NCBI RefSeq assembly: GCF_010120715.1
Contig: NZ_CP047591.1
Span: 1,116,001-1,180,000, forward strand
Source: Aminipila terrae
Lineage (GTDB): Bacteria > Bacillota > Clostridia > Peptostreptococcales > Anaerovoracaceae
DNA: 64,000 nt
Direction of reading: 5' to 3'
Shown here: in pieces, positions 8,294-16,963 of the stretch
Position numbering within the stretch: the first letter of the stretch is position 1
How the letters are laid out: every line of letters begins with the position of its first letter
Translations under genes and position numbers: made by a program
Notes under the pieces: model-generated
What the model saw: only the letters and a program-made list of their open reading frames with translations
What the model was told of the DNA's origin: nothing
Database searches by the model: none

Positions 8294-8635
8294 TTATACA
8301 AGCTCTAAGAATACTACTTCTGCGCAGTCTCCCTGTCTTGGTCCTAATTTTAAGATTCTTGTGTAGCCACCGTTTCTTTCAGCATACTTTGGAGCTATTT
8401 CTTCAAATAGCTTTGTTGCAACGTCTTCGTCGTATACATATGCAAGAACCTGTCTTTTAGCATGAAGATCACCACGCTTTGCAAGTGTGATTAACTTTTC
8501 AGCTTCTCTTCTAGCTTCCTTTGCTCTGCAGTCAGTTGTAGAAATACGTCCTTCTCTGAAAAGGTCAGTAACAATATTTCTAAGCATTGCTTTTCTATGA
8601 GCAGTAGGTCTGCCTAGTTTTCTGTATCCTGGCAT
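8294..8635 (-). CDS. rplQ: 50S ribosomal protein L17
   Basis: L17 sits near the exit tunnel of the large subunit. The 113-residue product begins MPGYRKLGRPTAHRK, the family start, and ends in the usual RILKLGPRQGDCAEVV block. The start ATG follows GGAAAGGAG. It is the last gene of the operon, 160 nt after rpoA and 12 nt before the terminator; that upstream gap is unusually long for this operon and holds a structured element. Confidence 0.98.
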   Translation of the reverse strand: MPGYRKLGRPTAHRKAMLRNIVTDLFREGRISTTDCRAKEARREAEKLITLAKRGDLHAKRQVLAYVYDEDVATKLFEEIAPKYAERNGGYTRILKLGPRQGDCAEVVFLELV

Positions 8636-8660
8636 AACTCTTCTCCTTTCCTGGCTTGTC

Positions 8661-8760
8661 TTTTTTGCCTATTGCTTTGTCATCCAGCTTTCTCCAGTAC
8701 TCGCATACCATTTGTATGCTCCGTTCCTCGTAAACTGTTTTCCTCGCATCAGGCAAAAAA
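8661..8760 (-). other. Structured intergenic element between rpoA and rplQ
   Basis: Perfect 10-bp arms TTTTTTGCCT (8661-8670) and AGGCAAAAAA (8751-8760) enclose about 80 nt. At the centre GCATAC (8703-8708) and GTATGC (8714-8719) form a second perfect stem with a 5-nt loop. Between the stems, the minus strand has two opposed purine-rich strands (CGAGGAACGGAG and CGAGTACTGGAG), so the whole could fold as a long hairpin with purine internal loops. I do not recognise a named family; it may be a dispersed repeat or an RNA processing site. Confidence 0.5.
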
Positions 8761-8795
8761 TCCTTCGCCACCAATTATCGCTTATTCGTTATTGC

Positions 8796-9743
8796 TTATT
8801 CATCACTCGGTCTTAGACCAAGGCCTAATTCTTCAAGTTTGTGTTTTACTTCATCTAAGGATTTCTTACCCAGGTTTCTCACCTTCATCATATCCTCTTC
8901 GGATTTGTGAGTAAGTTCCTCTACTGTATTTATTGCAGCTCTCTTTAAGCAGTTGAATGAACGTACTGACAGCTCAAGCTCTTCAATAGTCATTTCAAGA
9001 GCCTTTTCCTTCTGGTCTTCTTCCTTTTCAACCATGATTTCCATAGAATCTGTTGCATCTGTAAGCTCAATAAACAGGTTCAGATGTTCCTGCATAATTT
9101 TAGCTCCAATGGACACGCCTTCTTCCGGAGTGATTGATCCGTCTGTCCAGATTTCCAGGATAAGCTTATCATAGTCTGTTACCTGGCCAACTCTTGTATT
9201 TTCAACTGTAAAGTTCACTTTTTTAACTGGTGTATATATTGAATCCACAGGAATCACTGCGATTGGTGTGTTTTCAGTCTTGTTCTGTTCAGCAGGAACA
9301 TAGCCCCTGCCTCTTGCCAAGTTTATTTCCATAACCAGTGTTGCGTTTTCTTCTAGTGTTGCTATATGCAAATCGGGATTGAAGATTTCCATTTCCATAT
9401 CGCCGATAATATCTGCAGCAGTTACTTCTTTTGGTCCTACAGCATTAATAATAACTCTCTTAGTATTTTCGCCATTCAGTCTGACAGCTAGTTTCTTGAG
9501 ATTTAATATTATTTCTGTAACATCTTCTTTTACTCCAGGAATTGTTGAAAATTCATGAAGAATACCGTCAATTTTAACGGATGTTACAGCGGCACCTGGA
9601 AGGGAGCTAAGAAGTATCCTTCTTAAGCTGTTTCCAAGTGTAGTTCCATATCCTCTTTCAAGAGGTTCTACTACAAATTTACCATAATTCGCATCTTCTT
9701 CTGAGAATATACACTCTATTGTTGGTTTTTCGATTTCTATCAC
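8796..9743 (-). CDS. rpoA: DNA-directed RNA polymerase alpha subunit
   Basis: Alpha nucleates RNA polymerase assembly and contacts promoter UP elements and activators. The 315-residue protein has the N-terminal dimerisation domain with the family motif TLGNSLRRILLSSLPGAAV (about residues 35-53), a flexible linker near residue 230, and the C-terminal domain with two helix-hairpin-helix-like segments (SFNCLKRAAINTVEEL and VRNLGKKSLDEVK). Its place between rpsD and rplQ is the conserved alpha-operon order, and the length is standard. Confidence 0.99.
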   Translation of the reverse strand: MIEIEKPTIECIFSEEDANYGKFVVEPLERGYGTTLGNSLRRILLSSLPGAAVTSVKIDGILHEFSTIPGVKEDVTEIILNLKKLAVRLNGENTKRVIINAVGPKEVTAADIIGDMEMEIFNPDLHIATLEENATLVMEINLARGRGYVPAEQNKTENTPIAVIPVDSIYTPVKKVNFTVENTRVGQVTDYDKLILEIWTDGSITPEEGVSIGAKIMQEHLNLFIELTDATDSMEIMVEKEEDQKEKALEMTIEELELSVRSFNCLKRAAINTVEELTHKSEEDMMKVRNLGKKSLDEVKHKLEELGLGLRPSDE

Positions 9744-9790
9744 TAAAAAACCCTCCCTTTTCTTCCAAAATATCCCATAATATTAAGATA

Positions 9791-10411
9791 TTATTTGGAA
9801 TATAATTCGACGATTAGATGCTCTGCAATCGGAGTATCGATATCTTCTCTTCTAGGAATAGCAACAACCTTTCCTTCAAGCTTTTCAACATCAACAGTAA
9901 TCCATGATGGTACACTGATTGCCATTTCTTTAACTTCCTTGAATTTAGGTGAGTTCTGACTCTTTTCCTTAACTCTGATCACATCTCCAGCCTTTACTTC
10001 AAGTGAAGGAATATCAACCTTATTTCCATTTAAAGTAAAGTGTCCATGTGTTACAAGCTGTCTTGCTTCTTTTCTTGATGATGCGAATCCCATTCTGAAC
10101 ACAACATTATCAAGTCTTGTTTCAAGCATAATCAGAAGGTTTTCACCAGTGATTCCCTTCTTCTTAGCAGCTTTATCAAATAAATTTCTAAACTGAGTTT
10201 CTAATAAACCATAGAATCTCTTAGCTTTCTGCTTTTCTCTTAACTGAAGTCCATATTCAGACATTTTCTTTCTTGCCTGACCATGTTGTCCAGGAGCGTA
10301 ATTTCTTCTATCGATAGCGCATTTTGAGCTATAACATCTCTCGCCCTTTAAGAAAAGTTTCTGACCTTCTCTTCTGCATAATCTGCAGTTAGCATCTGTA
10401 TATCTTGCCAT
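9791..10411 (-). CDS. rpsD: 30S ribosomal protein S4
   Basis: S4 binds 16S rRNA early in small-subunit assembly and in many bacteria represses its own operon. The 206-residue protein begins MARYTDANCRLCRREG and keeps four N-terminal cysteines (C9, C12, C26, C31), so it is the zinc-binding form. The S4 RNA-binding domain is at about residues 95-155 (LETRLDNVVFRMGFA, then RQLVTHGHFTLNG). It lies 22 nt after rpsK and 47 nt before rpoA. Confidence 0.98.
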   Translation of the reverse strand: MARYTDANCRLCRREGQKLFLKGERCYSSKCAIDRRNYAPGQHGQARKKMSEYGLQLREKQKAKRFYGLLETQFRNLFDKAAKKKGITGENLLIMLETRLDNVVFRMGFASSRKEARQLVTHGHFTLNGNKVDIPSLEVKAGDVIRVKEKSQNSPKFKEVKEMAISVPSWITVDVEKLEGKVVAIPRREDIDTPIAEHLIVELYSK

Positions 10412-10433
10412 TTTAAATTACTCCTCCCTTCAA

Positions 10434-10832
10434 TTAGACTCTTCTTCTCTTTGGTGGTCTGCAACCATTATGAGGAATTGGTGTAATATCCTTAATCATA
10501 TTGATTTCAAGACCAGCAGCTTGTAATGCTCTGATAGCAGCTTCACGTCCGGAACCTGGGCCCTTTACGTATACTTCTACTGTCTTCAGGCCATGTTCCA
10601 TTGCAGCTTTAGCAGCTTCTTCAGCAGCCATCTGAGCTGCGAAAGGAGTTGATTTCCTTGATCCCTTGAATCCAAGAGCTCCTGCACTTGACCATGATAA
10701 TGCATTTCCGTTTAAATCTGTAAGAGTAACAAGAGTATTGTTAAAGGTGGATTGGATATGTGCCTGGCCTTTTTCAATGTTCTTACGTTCTCTTCTCTTT
10801 TTTCTTACTGTTTTCTTTACAGTCTTAGCCAT
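10434..10832 (-). CDS. rpsK: 30S ribosomal protein S11
   Basis: S11 helps form the platform of the small subunit near the mRNA exit. The 132-residue protein has the basic start KKTVRKKRRER, the signature GPGSGREAAIRALQAAG, and the invariant C-terminal PIPHNGCRPPKRRRV. It lies 14 nt after rpsM and 22 nt before rpsD, all in the order rpmJ-rpsM-rpsK-rpsD-rpoA. Confidence 0.98.
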   Translation of the reverse strand: MAKTVKKTVRKKRRERKNIEKGQAHIQSTFNNTLVTLTDLNGNALSWSSAGALGFKGSRKSTPFAAQMAAEEAAKAAMEHGLKTVEVYVKGPGSGREAAIRALQAAGLEINMIKDITPIPHNGCRPPKRRRV

Positions 10833-10846
10833 GATTTCCTACCTCC

Positions 10847-11218
10847 TTACTTCTTCTTCTTTCTACCTACAGTCTTCTTAGGACCTTTTCTAGTTCTGGC
10901 ATTTGTCTTAGTTTTCTGTCCTCTAACAGGAAGACCTCTTCTATGTCTGATACCTCTGTAGCAGCCAATTTCCATAAGTCTCTTGATATTTAAAGAAACT
11001 TCTCTTCTTAAATCACCTTCTACAAGGTATTCCTGCTCAATGATTTTTCTGATCTTACCAGCCTCATCCTCAGTTAAATCTTTAACTCTTGTGTCAGGAT
11101 TGATGCCTGCCTTTTCTAGAATAGCATTTGATGTCTTTCTTCCAATACCAAAAATGTAAGTCAGACCAATTTCTACTCTTTTTTCTCTAGGTAAATCTAC
11201 TCCGGCTATACGAGCCAT
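10847..11218 (-). CDS. rpsM: 30S ribosomal protein S13
   Basis: S13 lies in the head of the small subunit and bridges to the large subunit and to tRNA. The product is 123 residues when started at MARIAGVDLPREKR (ATG at 11218), preceded by AAGGAGG; an in-frame upstream ATG at 11251 has no ribosome site and is rejected. Key parts are the helix-turn region YIFGIGRKTSNAIL, the signature RGIRHRRGLPVRGQKTKTNART, and a basic C-terminus ending KKTVGRKKKK. Confidence 0.98.
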   Translation of the reverse strand: MARIAGVDLPREKRVEIGLTYIFGIGRKTSNAILEKAGINPDTRVKDLTEDEAGKIRKIIEQEYLVEGDLRREVSLNIKRLMEIGCYRGIRHRRGLPVRGQKTKTNARTRKGPKKTVGRKKKK

Positions 11219-11313
11219 AAATTCCTCCTTCTCCCATCTTCCGTCACGCAAACCCTATGGGCAGCGTAATATAAACGGGGTAATCCATTTTAAACTTAAA
11301 TTATAATTGTATT

Positions 11314-11427
11314 TTAACCTTGTTTCTGCTTGTGCTTTGGGTTTTCACAGATAACCATTACTTTACCGTTTCTCTTGATTATCTTGCACTTTTCGCAGAT
11401 TGGTTTAACTGATGCTCTAACTTTCAT
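11314..11427 (-). CDS. rpmJ: 50S ribosomal protein L36
   Basis: This 37-residue gene, read directly from the minus strand, starts MKVRASVKPICEKC and ends HKQKQG. The zinc ligands of the usual (C+) form are in place: C11, C14, C27 and H32. L36 binds helices of 23S rRNA near the GTPase region. It lies 13 nt after infA; the next gene, rpsM, is 95 nt on, with no clear terminator in that gap. Confidence 0.97.
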   Translation of the reverse strand: MKVRASVKPICEKCKIIKRNGKVMVICENPKHKQKQG

Positions 11428-11440
11428 CTTAAACCTCCTA

Positions 11441-11659
11441 TTATTTATCTCTCCATGTAATTCTTCCGCGAGTCAGGTCATAAGGTGATAATTCAACCTT
11501 AACCTTATCTCCAGGAAGAATTCTGATGAAGTTCATTCTTATTTTTCCTGAAATGTGTGCAAGTACTTCGTATCCATTTTCAAGCTTAACCACAAACATT
11601 GCGTTTGGCTGAGCATCTACAACGGTACCCAATACTTCGATGACGTCTTTTTTCGCCAT
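11441..11659 (-). CDS. infA: Translation initiation factor IF-1
   Basis: IF-1 binds the A site during 30S initiation. The 72-residue protein is a single OB-fold S1-like domain: MAKKDVIEVLGTV at the start, then FVVKLENGYEVLAHISGK, RILPGDKVKVELSPYDL and TRGRITWR at the end, all family-typical. It is 23 nt downstream of map and 13 nt upstream of rpmJ. Some clostridia have a KOW-domain gene between map and infA; none is present here. Confidence 0.98.
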   Translation of the reverse strand: MAKKDVIEVLGTVVDAQPNAMFVVKLENGYEVLAHISGKIRMNFIRILPGDKVKVELSPYDLTRGRITWRDK

Positions 11660-11682
11660 AATATAATTTACACCTTCCTTAT

Positions 11683-12429
11683 TTATAAGGTAAGCAACTC
11701 AGGCTCACCATCTGTAATAACAACAGTATTTTCATAATGTGCTGATAGTTTGCCATCCACAGTAACTACCGTCCAATCGTCCAATAGTACTTCAACTTCA
11801 TAATCACCCTGATTGATCATTGGTTCTATGGCAAATACCATGCCACTGGCCAACCTTGGGCCTCTGCCCGGTTTACCGTAGTTTGGAATCTGCGGCTCTT
11901 CATGCATATTTCTTCCAACACCATGACCTACAAAATCTCTTATTACAGAGAAGCCACCCTCTTCCGCTTTCATCTGAATAGCATGCGATATATCCGAAAG
12001 CCTGTATCCGACTTTACAGAATTTCAGGCCTTCAAAAAAGCTTTCTCTTGTAACTCGTATTAATTTTGCAGCTTCTTCGCTGATATTTCCTACAGCATAA
12101 GTTCTTGCAGCATCGCTTACATATCCCTTATAGGTAGAGCCTACATCTACACTGACTATGTCTCCCTCTTGAAGTATCCTTTTCTTTGAAGGAATTCCAT
12201 GAACTACTTCATCGTTAACAGATACACATGCAGCCGCTGGATAATCACAATATCCTTTAAAAGTAGGGATCATATGATTTTTAAGGATGATATTTTCTAC
12301 AAAGTTATTTACGTCCATAGTAGACATACCTGGCTTTATAAAATTCTCCAATTCCCTCAGAATGTAGCCTGTAACCTTACCGGATTCGCGCATTATGTCA
12401 ATCTCTTGTTCTGATTTGATGATGATCAT
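11683..12429 (-). CDS. map: Methionine aminopeptidase, type I
   Basis: This enzyme removes the initiator methionine from new proteins. The 248-residue product has the pita-bread metallopeptidase fold with five metal ligands visible: Asp in VSVDVGSTYKG, Asp in VSDAART, His in VGHGVGRNMHEEP, Glu in FAIEPMI and Glu in HYENTVVI. A substrate-pocket His lies in VVHGIPS. It starts 3 nt after adk ends, the common secY-adk-map-infA arrangement. Confidence 0.97.
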   Translation of the reverse strand: MIIIKSEQEIDIMRESGKVTGYILRELENFIKPGMSTMDVNNFVENIILKNHMIPTFKGYCDYPAAACVSVNDEVVHGIPSKKRILQEGDIVSVDVGSTYKGYVSDAARTYAVGNISEEAAKLIRVTRESFFEGLKFCKVGYRLSDISHAIQMKAEEGGFSVIRDFVGHGVGRNMHEEPQIPNYGKPGRGPRLASGMVFAIEPMINQGDYEVEVLLDDWTVVTVDGKLSAHYENTVVITDGEPELLTL

Positions 12430-12432
12430 TGC

Positions 12433-13077
12433 TTATTCTCCTAACACGTTTACAATAGCAGTAAATACGTTGTCAAGGCCGGCTGCTCCATCAATGTGGG
12501 CAATATTTCCCTTTTTAGTGTAGTAGTCAACTAGCGGCATTGTCTGTGAATTGTAAACTTCAATCCTGTTTGCTACTGTGGCTTCTGTATCATCGCTTCT
12601 CTGATATAATTCACCACCACAAACATCACAGACCCCATCTTTTGCAGGAGGCATATTTACAACATGGTAAGTTGCCCCACATGCTCTGCAGACTCTCCTG
12701 CCAATCAATCGAACCATTAGCTCTTCTTTTTCAACTGCGATATCTAAAACTTTATCTATTTTTTTACCGTGATCAGCTAAAAACTCATCTAATTTTTCGG
12801 CCTGATAAACAGTTCTAGGGAATCCATCAAGAAGAAATCCTTCTTTACAGTCATCCTCCAGTAATCTGGTCGTCGCTATTTCTATTACTAGATCATCAGG
12901 AACAAGCTCGCCCTTGTTCATATACTCTTGAGCTTTCTTTCCAAGGGCAGTTCCTTCCTTTATATTTTTTCTGAATATATCGCCAGTAGATATATGCGGA
13001 ATTCCATATTTTTCTATTATTCTGGTCGCCTGTGTGCCTTTTCCTGCACCCGGAGGGCCTAATAAAATTAAATTCAT
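12433..13077 (-). CDS. adk: Adenylate kinase, zinc-LID form
   Basis: Adenylate kinase interconverts ATP + AMP and two ADP. The 214-residue protein has the P-loop GPPGAGKGTQA at residues 7-17, the AMP-binding STGDIFR, the DGFPRT motif, and a LID domain with four cysteines (CRAC near residue 129 and CDVC near 149), which marks the zinc-binding form of Gram-positive bacteria. It lies 26 nt after secY. Confidence 0.98.
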   Translation of the reverse strand: MNLILLGPPGAGKGTQATRIIEKYGIPHISTGDIFRKNIKEGTALGKKAQEYMNKGELVPDDLVIEIATTRLLEDDCKEGFLLDGFPRTVYQAEKLDEFLADHGKKIDKVLDIAVEKEELMVRLIGRRVCRACGATYHVVNMPPAKDGVCDVCGGELYQRSDDTEATVANRIEVYNSQTMPLVDYYTKKGNIAHIDGAAGLDNVFTAIVNVLGE

Positions 13078-13103
13078 TAAATTTTCCTCCTTTATTCAAT
13101 GTG

Positions 13104-14384
13104 CTATTTTAAGAATCCCTGGTAATTTCTCATTACCATCTGGTTTTCTAACTGTTTCATTGTATCCAATCCAACACCAACTGCAATCAGCAAAGATGTT
13201 CCGCCAAATCTGGCGTCAATCGCAGTAAAGTTGCTAAGTAATGTTGGCAGTGTAGCAATAATAGCAAGGAATATAGCACCTACAAAAGTAATTCTTGTCA
13301 TTACTTTATTTAAATATTCAACAGTTGGCTTTCCAGGTCTGATACCAGGAATAAACCCACCATTTGCCTTCATATTATTTGCCACTTCAAGAGGGTTAAA
13401 AGTAACCGCAGTATAGAAGTAAGTAAAGAATATAATCAGCAGAATATTGAATGCAGTATAAATCCATACCCCCGGATCACCATGCGGTGAAAGCCATTTT
13501 GTAACAATCGCAGTAAATCCTGAGTTAGGGGCAAAGTATGTTATTGTCAGTGGGAACTGTAATAATGAAAGAGAGAAAATAACTGGAATAACACCAGCCT
13601 GATTTACTTTTAGCGGAATGTGCGTTGACTGTCCGCCGTACATCTTTCTTCCCACTACTCTTTTTGCATACTGTACAGGAATCCTTCTCTGGCCCTGTTG
13701 TATTTCAATGATTCCTACTATAACTACTGCTGCAAAAGCGAAGAACAGTAATACTGTAACCATTCCCAGTTCGCCAGCAGTAAACTTAGCCCAGTTTGTA
13801 TGAATCGCACTTGGTATTCTTGCAATAATACCACCGAAGATAATCAGTGAAATACCGTTTCCAATACCATTTTCATTGATTTGTTCACCCAACCACATTA
13901 AGAATGCAGTACCAGCTGAAAGGGTAAGTACGATAACAGCTACTGAGAAGAAATCAGTGCTGATCAATGCTTTTCTGAACAAACCAATGGACAGGCCGAT
14001 GGCCTGAACAAATGCAAGTACAACCGTCAGATATCTGGTGTACTGCGCAATTTTTTTCTTACCTTCTGTTCCTTCTTTAGCAAGTCTTTCCAAGGAAGGA
14101 ATAGCAATGGTTAATAATTGTAAAATAATTGATGCAGTGATATAAGGAGTGATACTTAAAGCAAATATAGTAAAATTACTGAAAGATCCTCCAGAGAATA
14201 AGTCAAACAAGCCAAACAATCCTGTTCCGCCATGAAACATCTGAGAAAGAACATCTCTGTTAATGCCAGGAACCGGAATATTTGAACCCACCCTGTAAAC
14301 TACCAGCATTAAAAGAGTAAAAACCATTTTTCTTCTAATATCTGCAATTTTCCATGCGTGGGCGATTGTTCCAAACATGTTCAT
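13104..14384 (-). CDS. secY: Protein translocase subunit SecY
   Basis: SecY is the channel of the Sec translocon in the cytoplasmic membrane. The 426-residue protein has ten predicted membrane segments. Family marks include the N-terminal RVGSNIPVPGIN, the plug-region residues after it, the cytoplasmic loop QGQRRIPVQYAKR and the C-terminal loop NMKANGGFIPGIRPG. It starts 1 nt after the rplO stop, so the two are tightly coupled. Length and order match the spc operon of Firmicutes. Confidence 0.98.
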   Translation of the reverse strand: MNMFGTIAHAWKIADIRRKMVFTLLMLVVYRVGSNIPVPGINRDVLSQMFHGGTGLFGLFDLFSGGSFSNFTIFALSITPYITASIILQLLTIAIPSLERLAKEGTEGKKKIAQYTRYLTVVLAFVQAIGLSIGLFRKALISTDFFSVAVIVLTLSAGTAFLMWLGEQINENGIGNGISLIIFGGIIARIPSAIHTNWAKFTAGELGMVTVLLFFAFAAVVIVGIIEIQQGQRRIPVQYAKRVVGRKMYGGQSTHIPLKVNQAGVIPVIFSLSLLQFPLTITYFAPNSGFTAIVTKWLSPHGDPGVWIYTAFNILLIIFFTYFYTAVTFNPLEVANNMKANGGFIPGIRPGKPTVEYLNKVMTRITFVGAIFLAIIATLPTLLSNFTAIDARFGGTSLLIAVGVGLDTMKQLENQMVMRNYQGFLK

Positions 14385-14385
14385 C

Positions 14386-14826
14386 TTAGATCACCTCTGC
14401 CTTTCCTCCGGCAGACTCAATTTTTTCTATTGCTGTTTTGCTAAATTTGTGAGCCTTAACAGTTACTCCTTTTTCAAGAGTTCCTTCACCCAGAATCTTA
14501 ATTCCGTCTTTAACCTGCTTTACCATTCCTGCTTCTTTTAAAAGTTCAGGAGTGATAACAGTACCCGCTTCAAATCTATTTAAATCATCAACGTTTAGAA
14601 TTGTGTATTCTGTTCTCCAAATATTAGTAAAACCTCTTTTTGGAATTCTTCTGTATAATGGCATCTGACCGCCTTCAAAGCCAAGTCTGACACCGCCGCC
14701 ACTTCTGGAGTTCTGGCCATTCATACCTCTACCGCCAGTTTTACCCTGACCTGTAGCGGTACCACGGCCTCTTCTCTTACGGTTCTTAGTTGAACCCTCG
14801 GCTGCTCTTAATTCATGCAGTTTCAT
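14386..14826 (-). CDS. rplO: 50S ribosomal protein L15
   Basis: L15 is a late-assembly protein of the large subunit with a long basic N-terminal extension that runs into 23S rRNA. The 146-residue product starts MKLHELRAAEGSTKNRKRRGRG and contains the glycine-rich repeat TGQGKTGGRGMNGQNSRSGGG, then a globular domain ending VTVKAHKFSKTA. It lies 19 nt after rpmD and abuts secY. Confidence 0.98.
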   Translation of the reverse strand: MKLHELRAAEGSTKNRKRRGRGTATGQGKTGGRGMNGQNSRSGGGVRLGFEGGQMPLYRRIPKRGFTNIWRTEYTILNVDDLNRFEAGTVITPELLKEAGMVKQVKDGIKILGEGTLEKGVTVKAHKFSKTAIEKIESAGGKAEVI

Positions 14827-14845
14827 ATTTCCCGCACCTCCAATC

Positions 14846-15028
14846 CTACAGTTCTTCTACAGTCACAAGATGCTCAACCTTTTTTATAGCGCCACGTGCT
14901 TGTGGGCAATCAGGCATTTCGTTTGAACTGTGCATCTTCTTTAAACCTAAAGCTTCAACAATTTTTTTGTGCTGAGGAAGCGCTCCAATTGTACTCTTTG
15001 TTAAAGTTACTTTAATCATCTTAGCCAT
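14846..15028 (-). CDS. rpmD: 50S ribosomal protein L30
   Basis: This 60-residue bacterial short-form L30 starts MAKMIKVTLTKSTIGALP, includes QHKKIVEALGLKK and ends VEHLVTVEEL. It binds 23S rRNA on the solvent face. It sits 13 nt after rpsE and 19 nt before rplO, the conserved order; some lineages lack rpmD, but this one keeps it. Confidence 0.97.
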   Translation of the reverse strand: MAKMIKVTLTKSTIGALPQHKKIVEALGLKKMHSSNEMPDCPQARGAIKKVEHLVTVEEL

Positions 15029-15041
15029 TTGTATCTTCCTC

Positions 15042-15548
15042 CTATCCTAAAATTTCTTCTTTAGTCTTTCCTCTTAATCTGCTGATCTGTTCAACAGTCT
15101 TTAAGCCTCTAAGACCCTCCAGTGTAGCATAAGCCATATTTACGGTATTACTTGAACCGATAGACTTAGCTCTAACGTCTTTCAATCCAGCAGCTTCCAG
15201 TACCATACGTACAGATGAACCTGCGATAACTCCAGTACCTGGAGCAGCCGGCATGATTAAAACATTACCTGCGCCGAATGTTCCTAAAGTTCTGTGTGGG
15301 ATTGTTGTTCCTACTGTCGGAACATATACTAAATTTTTCTTTGCATCTTCGATAGCTTTTCTTACAGCTTCAGGAATTTCCTGAGCCTTTCCAAGACCTA
15401 CGCCAACGTATCCTTCACCATTACCAACAACGACGGATACGCTGAATCTCATATTTCTACCACCCTTAACAGTCTTAGCAACACGTCTGATGTTAACGAT
15501 AGTTTCCTTTAAGTCTAGCTTGGATGCATCAATAATATTTTGTCGCAT
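15042..15548 (-). CDS. rpsE: 30S ribosomal protein S5
   Basis: S5 shapes the mRNA entry and affects decoding accuracy. The 168-residue protein begins MRQNIIDASKLDLKE and has the N-terminal double-stranded-RNA-binding-like domain with GGRNMRFSVSVVVGNGEG and VGVGLGKAQEIPEAVRKA, then the C-terminal domain with GTGVIAGSSVRMVLEAAG and ends at the usual KTVEQISRLRGK. It is 17 nt from rplR and 13 nt from rpmD. Confidence 0.98.
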   Translation of the reverse strand: MRQNIIDASKLDLKETIVNIRRVAKTVKGGRNMRFSVSVVVGNGEGYVGVGLGKAQEIPEAVRKAIEDAKKNLVYVPTVGTTIPHRTLGTFGAGNVLIMPAAPGTGVIAGSSVRMVLEAAGLKDVRAKSIGSSNTVNMAYATLEGLRGLKTVEQISRLRGKTKEEILG

Positions 15549-15565
15549 TCCTTTTTTTCCTCCTG

Positions 15566-15931
15566 TTAGAATTTCAATCCTGCTTCACGTGCAGCTTCTG
15601 CTAATTCCTGTACTCTTCCGTGATATAAATATCCACCTCTGTCAAAGCATACAGTTTCGATTCCCTTAGCAATTGCTCTCTTAGCAATAGCTTCTCCAAC
15701 TAACTTAGCAGCTTCCTTGTTACCACCATAAGCACACTGAGCCTTTAATTCTTTATCAGCTGTTGATGCTGCTGCAAGTGTAACACCATTTACATCATCA
15801 ATTACCTGTACAGAGATATTCTTAAGGCTTCTGTAAACGCAAAGTCTTGGTCTTTCAGGAGTTCCATGTAAGTGCTTTCTTACTCTTTCATGTCTAGCTA
15901 CTCGTCTATCATTTTTACTTTCTTTTGCCAT
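15566..15931 (-). CDS. rplR: 50S ribosomal protein L18
   Basis: L18 binds 5S rRNA with L5 in the central protuberance. The 121-residue protein has the basic start KNDRRVARHERVRK, the signature GTPERPRLCVYRSLKNI, and the C-terminal CFDRGGYLYHGRVQELAEAARE typical of the family. It lies 17 nt from each neighbour. Confidence 0.98.
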   Translation of the reverse strand: MAKESKNDRRVARHERVRKHLHGTPERPRLCVYRSLKNISVQVIDDVNGVTLAAASTADKELKAQCAYGGNKEAAKLVGEAIAKRAIAKGIETVCFDRGGYLYHGRVQELAEAAREAGLKF

Positions 15932-15948
15932 TTGATTTCACTCCTTCC

Positions 15949-16491
15949 TTATTTTTTACCAGTCTTTCCTTCTTTACGACGGATAACTTCGCCTTCATAA
16001 CGAATACCCTTAGCCTTATATGGTTCAGGACGTCTCCATTTTCTGATATTAGCAGTATAGTTTCCAACTAAGGCCTTATCAATACCCTTAACAATTACTT
16101 CAGTAGGTGAAGTAACTTCAGTAGTGATTCCTTCAGGATCTTCCATTTCAACTGGATGTGAGTATCCAAGGTTCATAACAAGAGTCTTGCCCTTCTTTTC
16201 TGCCTTATAACCAACACCAACCAATTGAAGCTTCTTTTCATATCCAGCAGTAACTCCTGTAACCATATTGTTAATAAGAGTTCTTGCCAGTCCATGCTGC
16301 TCTCTTGAGCTCTTGTTATCACCATCTCTGGTAACCGTAAGAACTCCATCAGCAATCTCAACTTTTACCAGCTTGCTAACTGGTTCTGAAAGCTGACCCT
16401 TAGGTCCCTTTACAGTAACCACATTGTTGCTGTCAACCTTAACCTCTACGCCTGAAGGAAGGTTAACAGGTAATTTACCTATTCTTGACAT
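15949..16491 (-). CDS. rplF: 50S ribosomal protein L6
   Basis: L6 stands near the sarcin-ricin loop and factor-binding site. The 180-residue protein has two tandem L6 folds: MSRIGKLPVNLPSGVEV at the start, the family signature KKLQLVGVGYKAEKKG in the middle, and the C-terminal RKWRRPEPYKAKGIRYEGE. It begins 12 nt after rpsH. Confidence 0.98.
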   Translation of the reverse strand: MSRIGKLPVNLPSGVEVKVDSNNVVTVKGPKGQLSEPVSKLVKVEIADGVLTVTRDGDNKSSREQHGLARTLINNMVTGVTAGYEKKLQLVGVGYKAEKKGKTLVMNLGYSHPVEMEDPEGITTEVTSPTEVIVKGIDKALVGNYTANIRKWRRPEPYKAKGIRYEGEVIRRKEGKTGKK

Positions 16492-16503
16492 TTTTTATTC
16501 CTC

Positions 16504-16902
16504 CTACCAAACGTAACAGATTACTTCTCCGCCGATTCCAAGTCTTCTTGCTTCTTTATCACTGATTACTCCATTTGAAGTTGAAATAATAGCGATACCC
16601 AGGCCTCCCAGTACTCTTGGTACTTCGTCAGCCTTAGCATAAACTTTTAAACCTGGCTTTGAAATCTTTTTGATTCCACTAATAACTCTTTCCTTTTCAG
16701 CACCATATTTCATCTGAACTCTGATAGTGCCCTGCTTGTCGTCTTCAATAACGTCATAGCCTTTAATATATCCTTCTTCAGTTAAGATGCCTGCGATTGA
16801 CTTCTTCATTTTTGATGCAGGAATATCAACTGTTGTATGTCCTACAGTATTGGCATTTCTGATTCTTGTTAGCATATCTGCTATTGGATCTGTCATTGTC
16901 AT
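16504..16902 (-). CDS. rpsH: 30S ribosomal protein S8
   Basis: S8 binds helix 21 of 16S rRNA and, in well-studied bacteria, represses the spc operon. The product is 132 residues from the ATG at 16902 (MTMTDPIADMLTRIRNAN); AAAGGAG lies 9 nt upstream. An earlier in-frame ATG at 16950 lacks a ribosome site and would add non-family residues. The C-terminal signature GGLGIAIISTSNGVISDKEA is present. Confidence 0.98.
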   Translation of the reverse strand: MTMTDPIADMLTRIRNANTVGHTTVDIPASKMKKSIAGILTEEGYIKGYDVIEDDKQGTIRVQMKYGAEKERVISGIKKISKPGLKVYAKADEVPRVLGGLGIAIISTSNGVISDKEARRLGIGGEVICYVW

Positions 16903-16963
16903 TCTGAATATTCTCCTTTCCTTGCGAGGTTCCCCGTAAGGCCTCCGCAATCAATTTAAAAAT

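Noticed and set aside
11219..11251. Upstream start for rpsM
   Set aside because: The family N-terminus MARIAGVDLP and an AAGGAGG site place the start at 11218.
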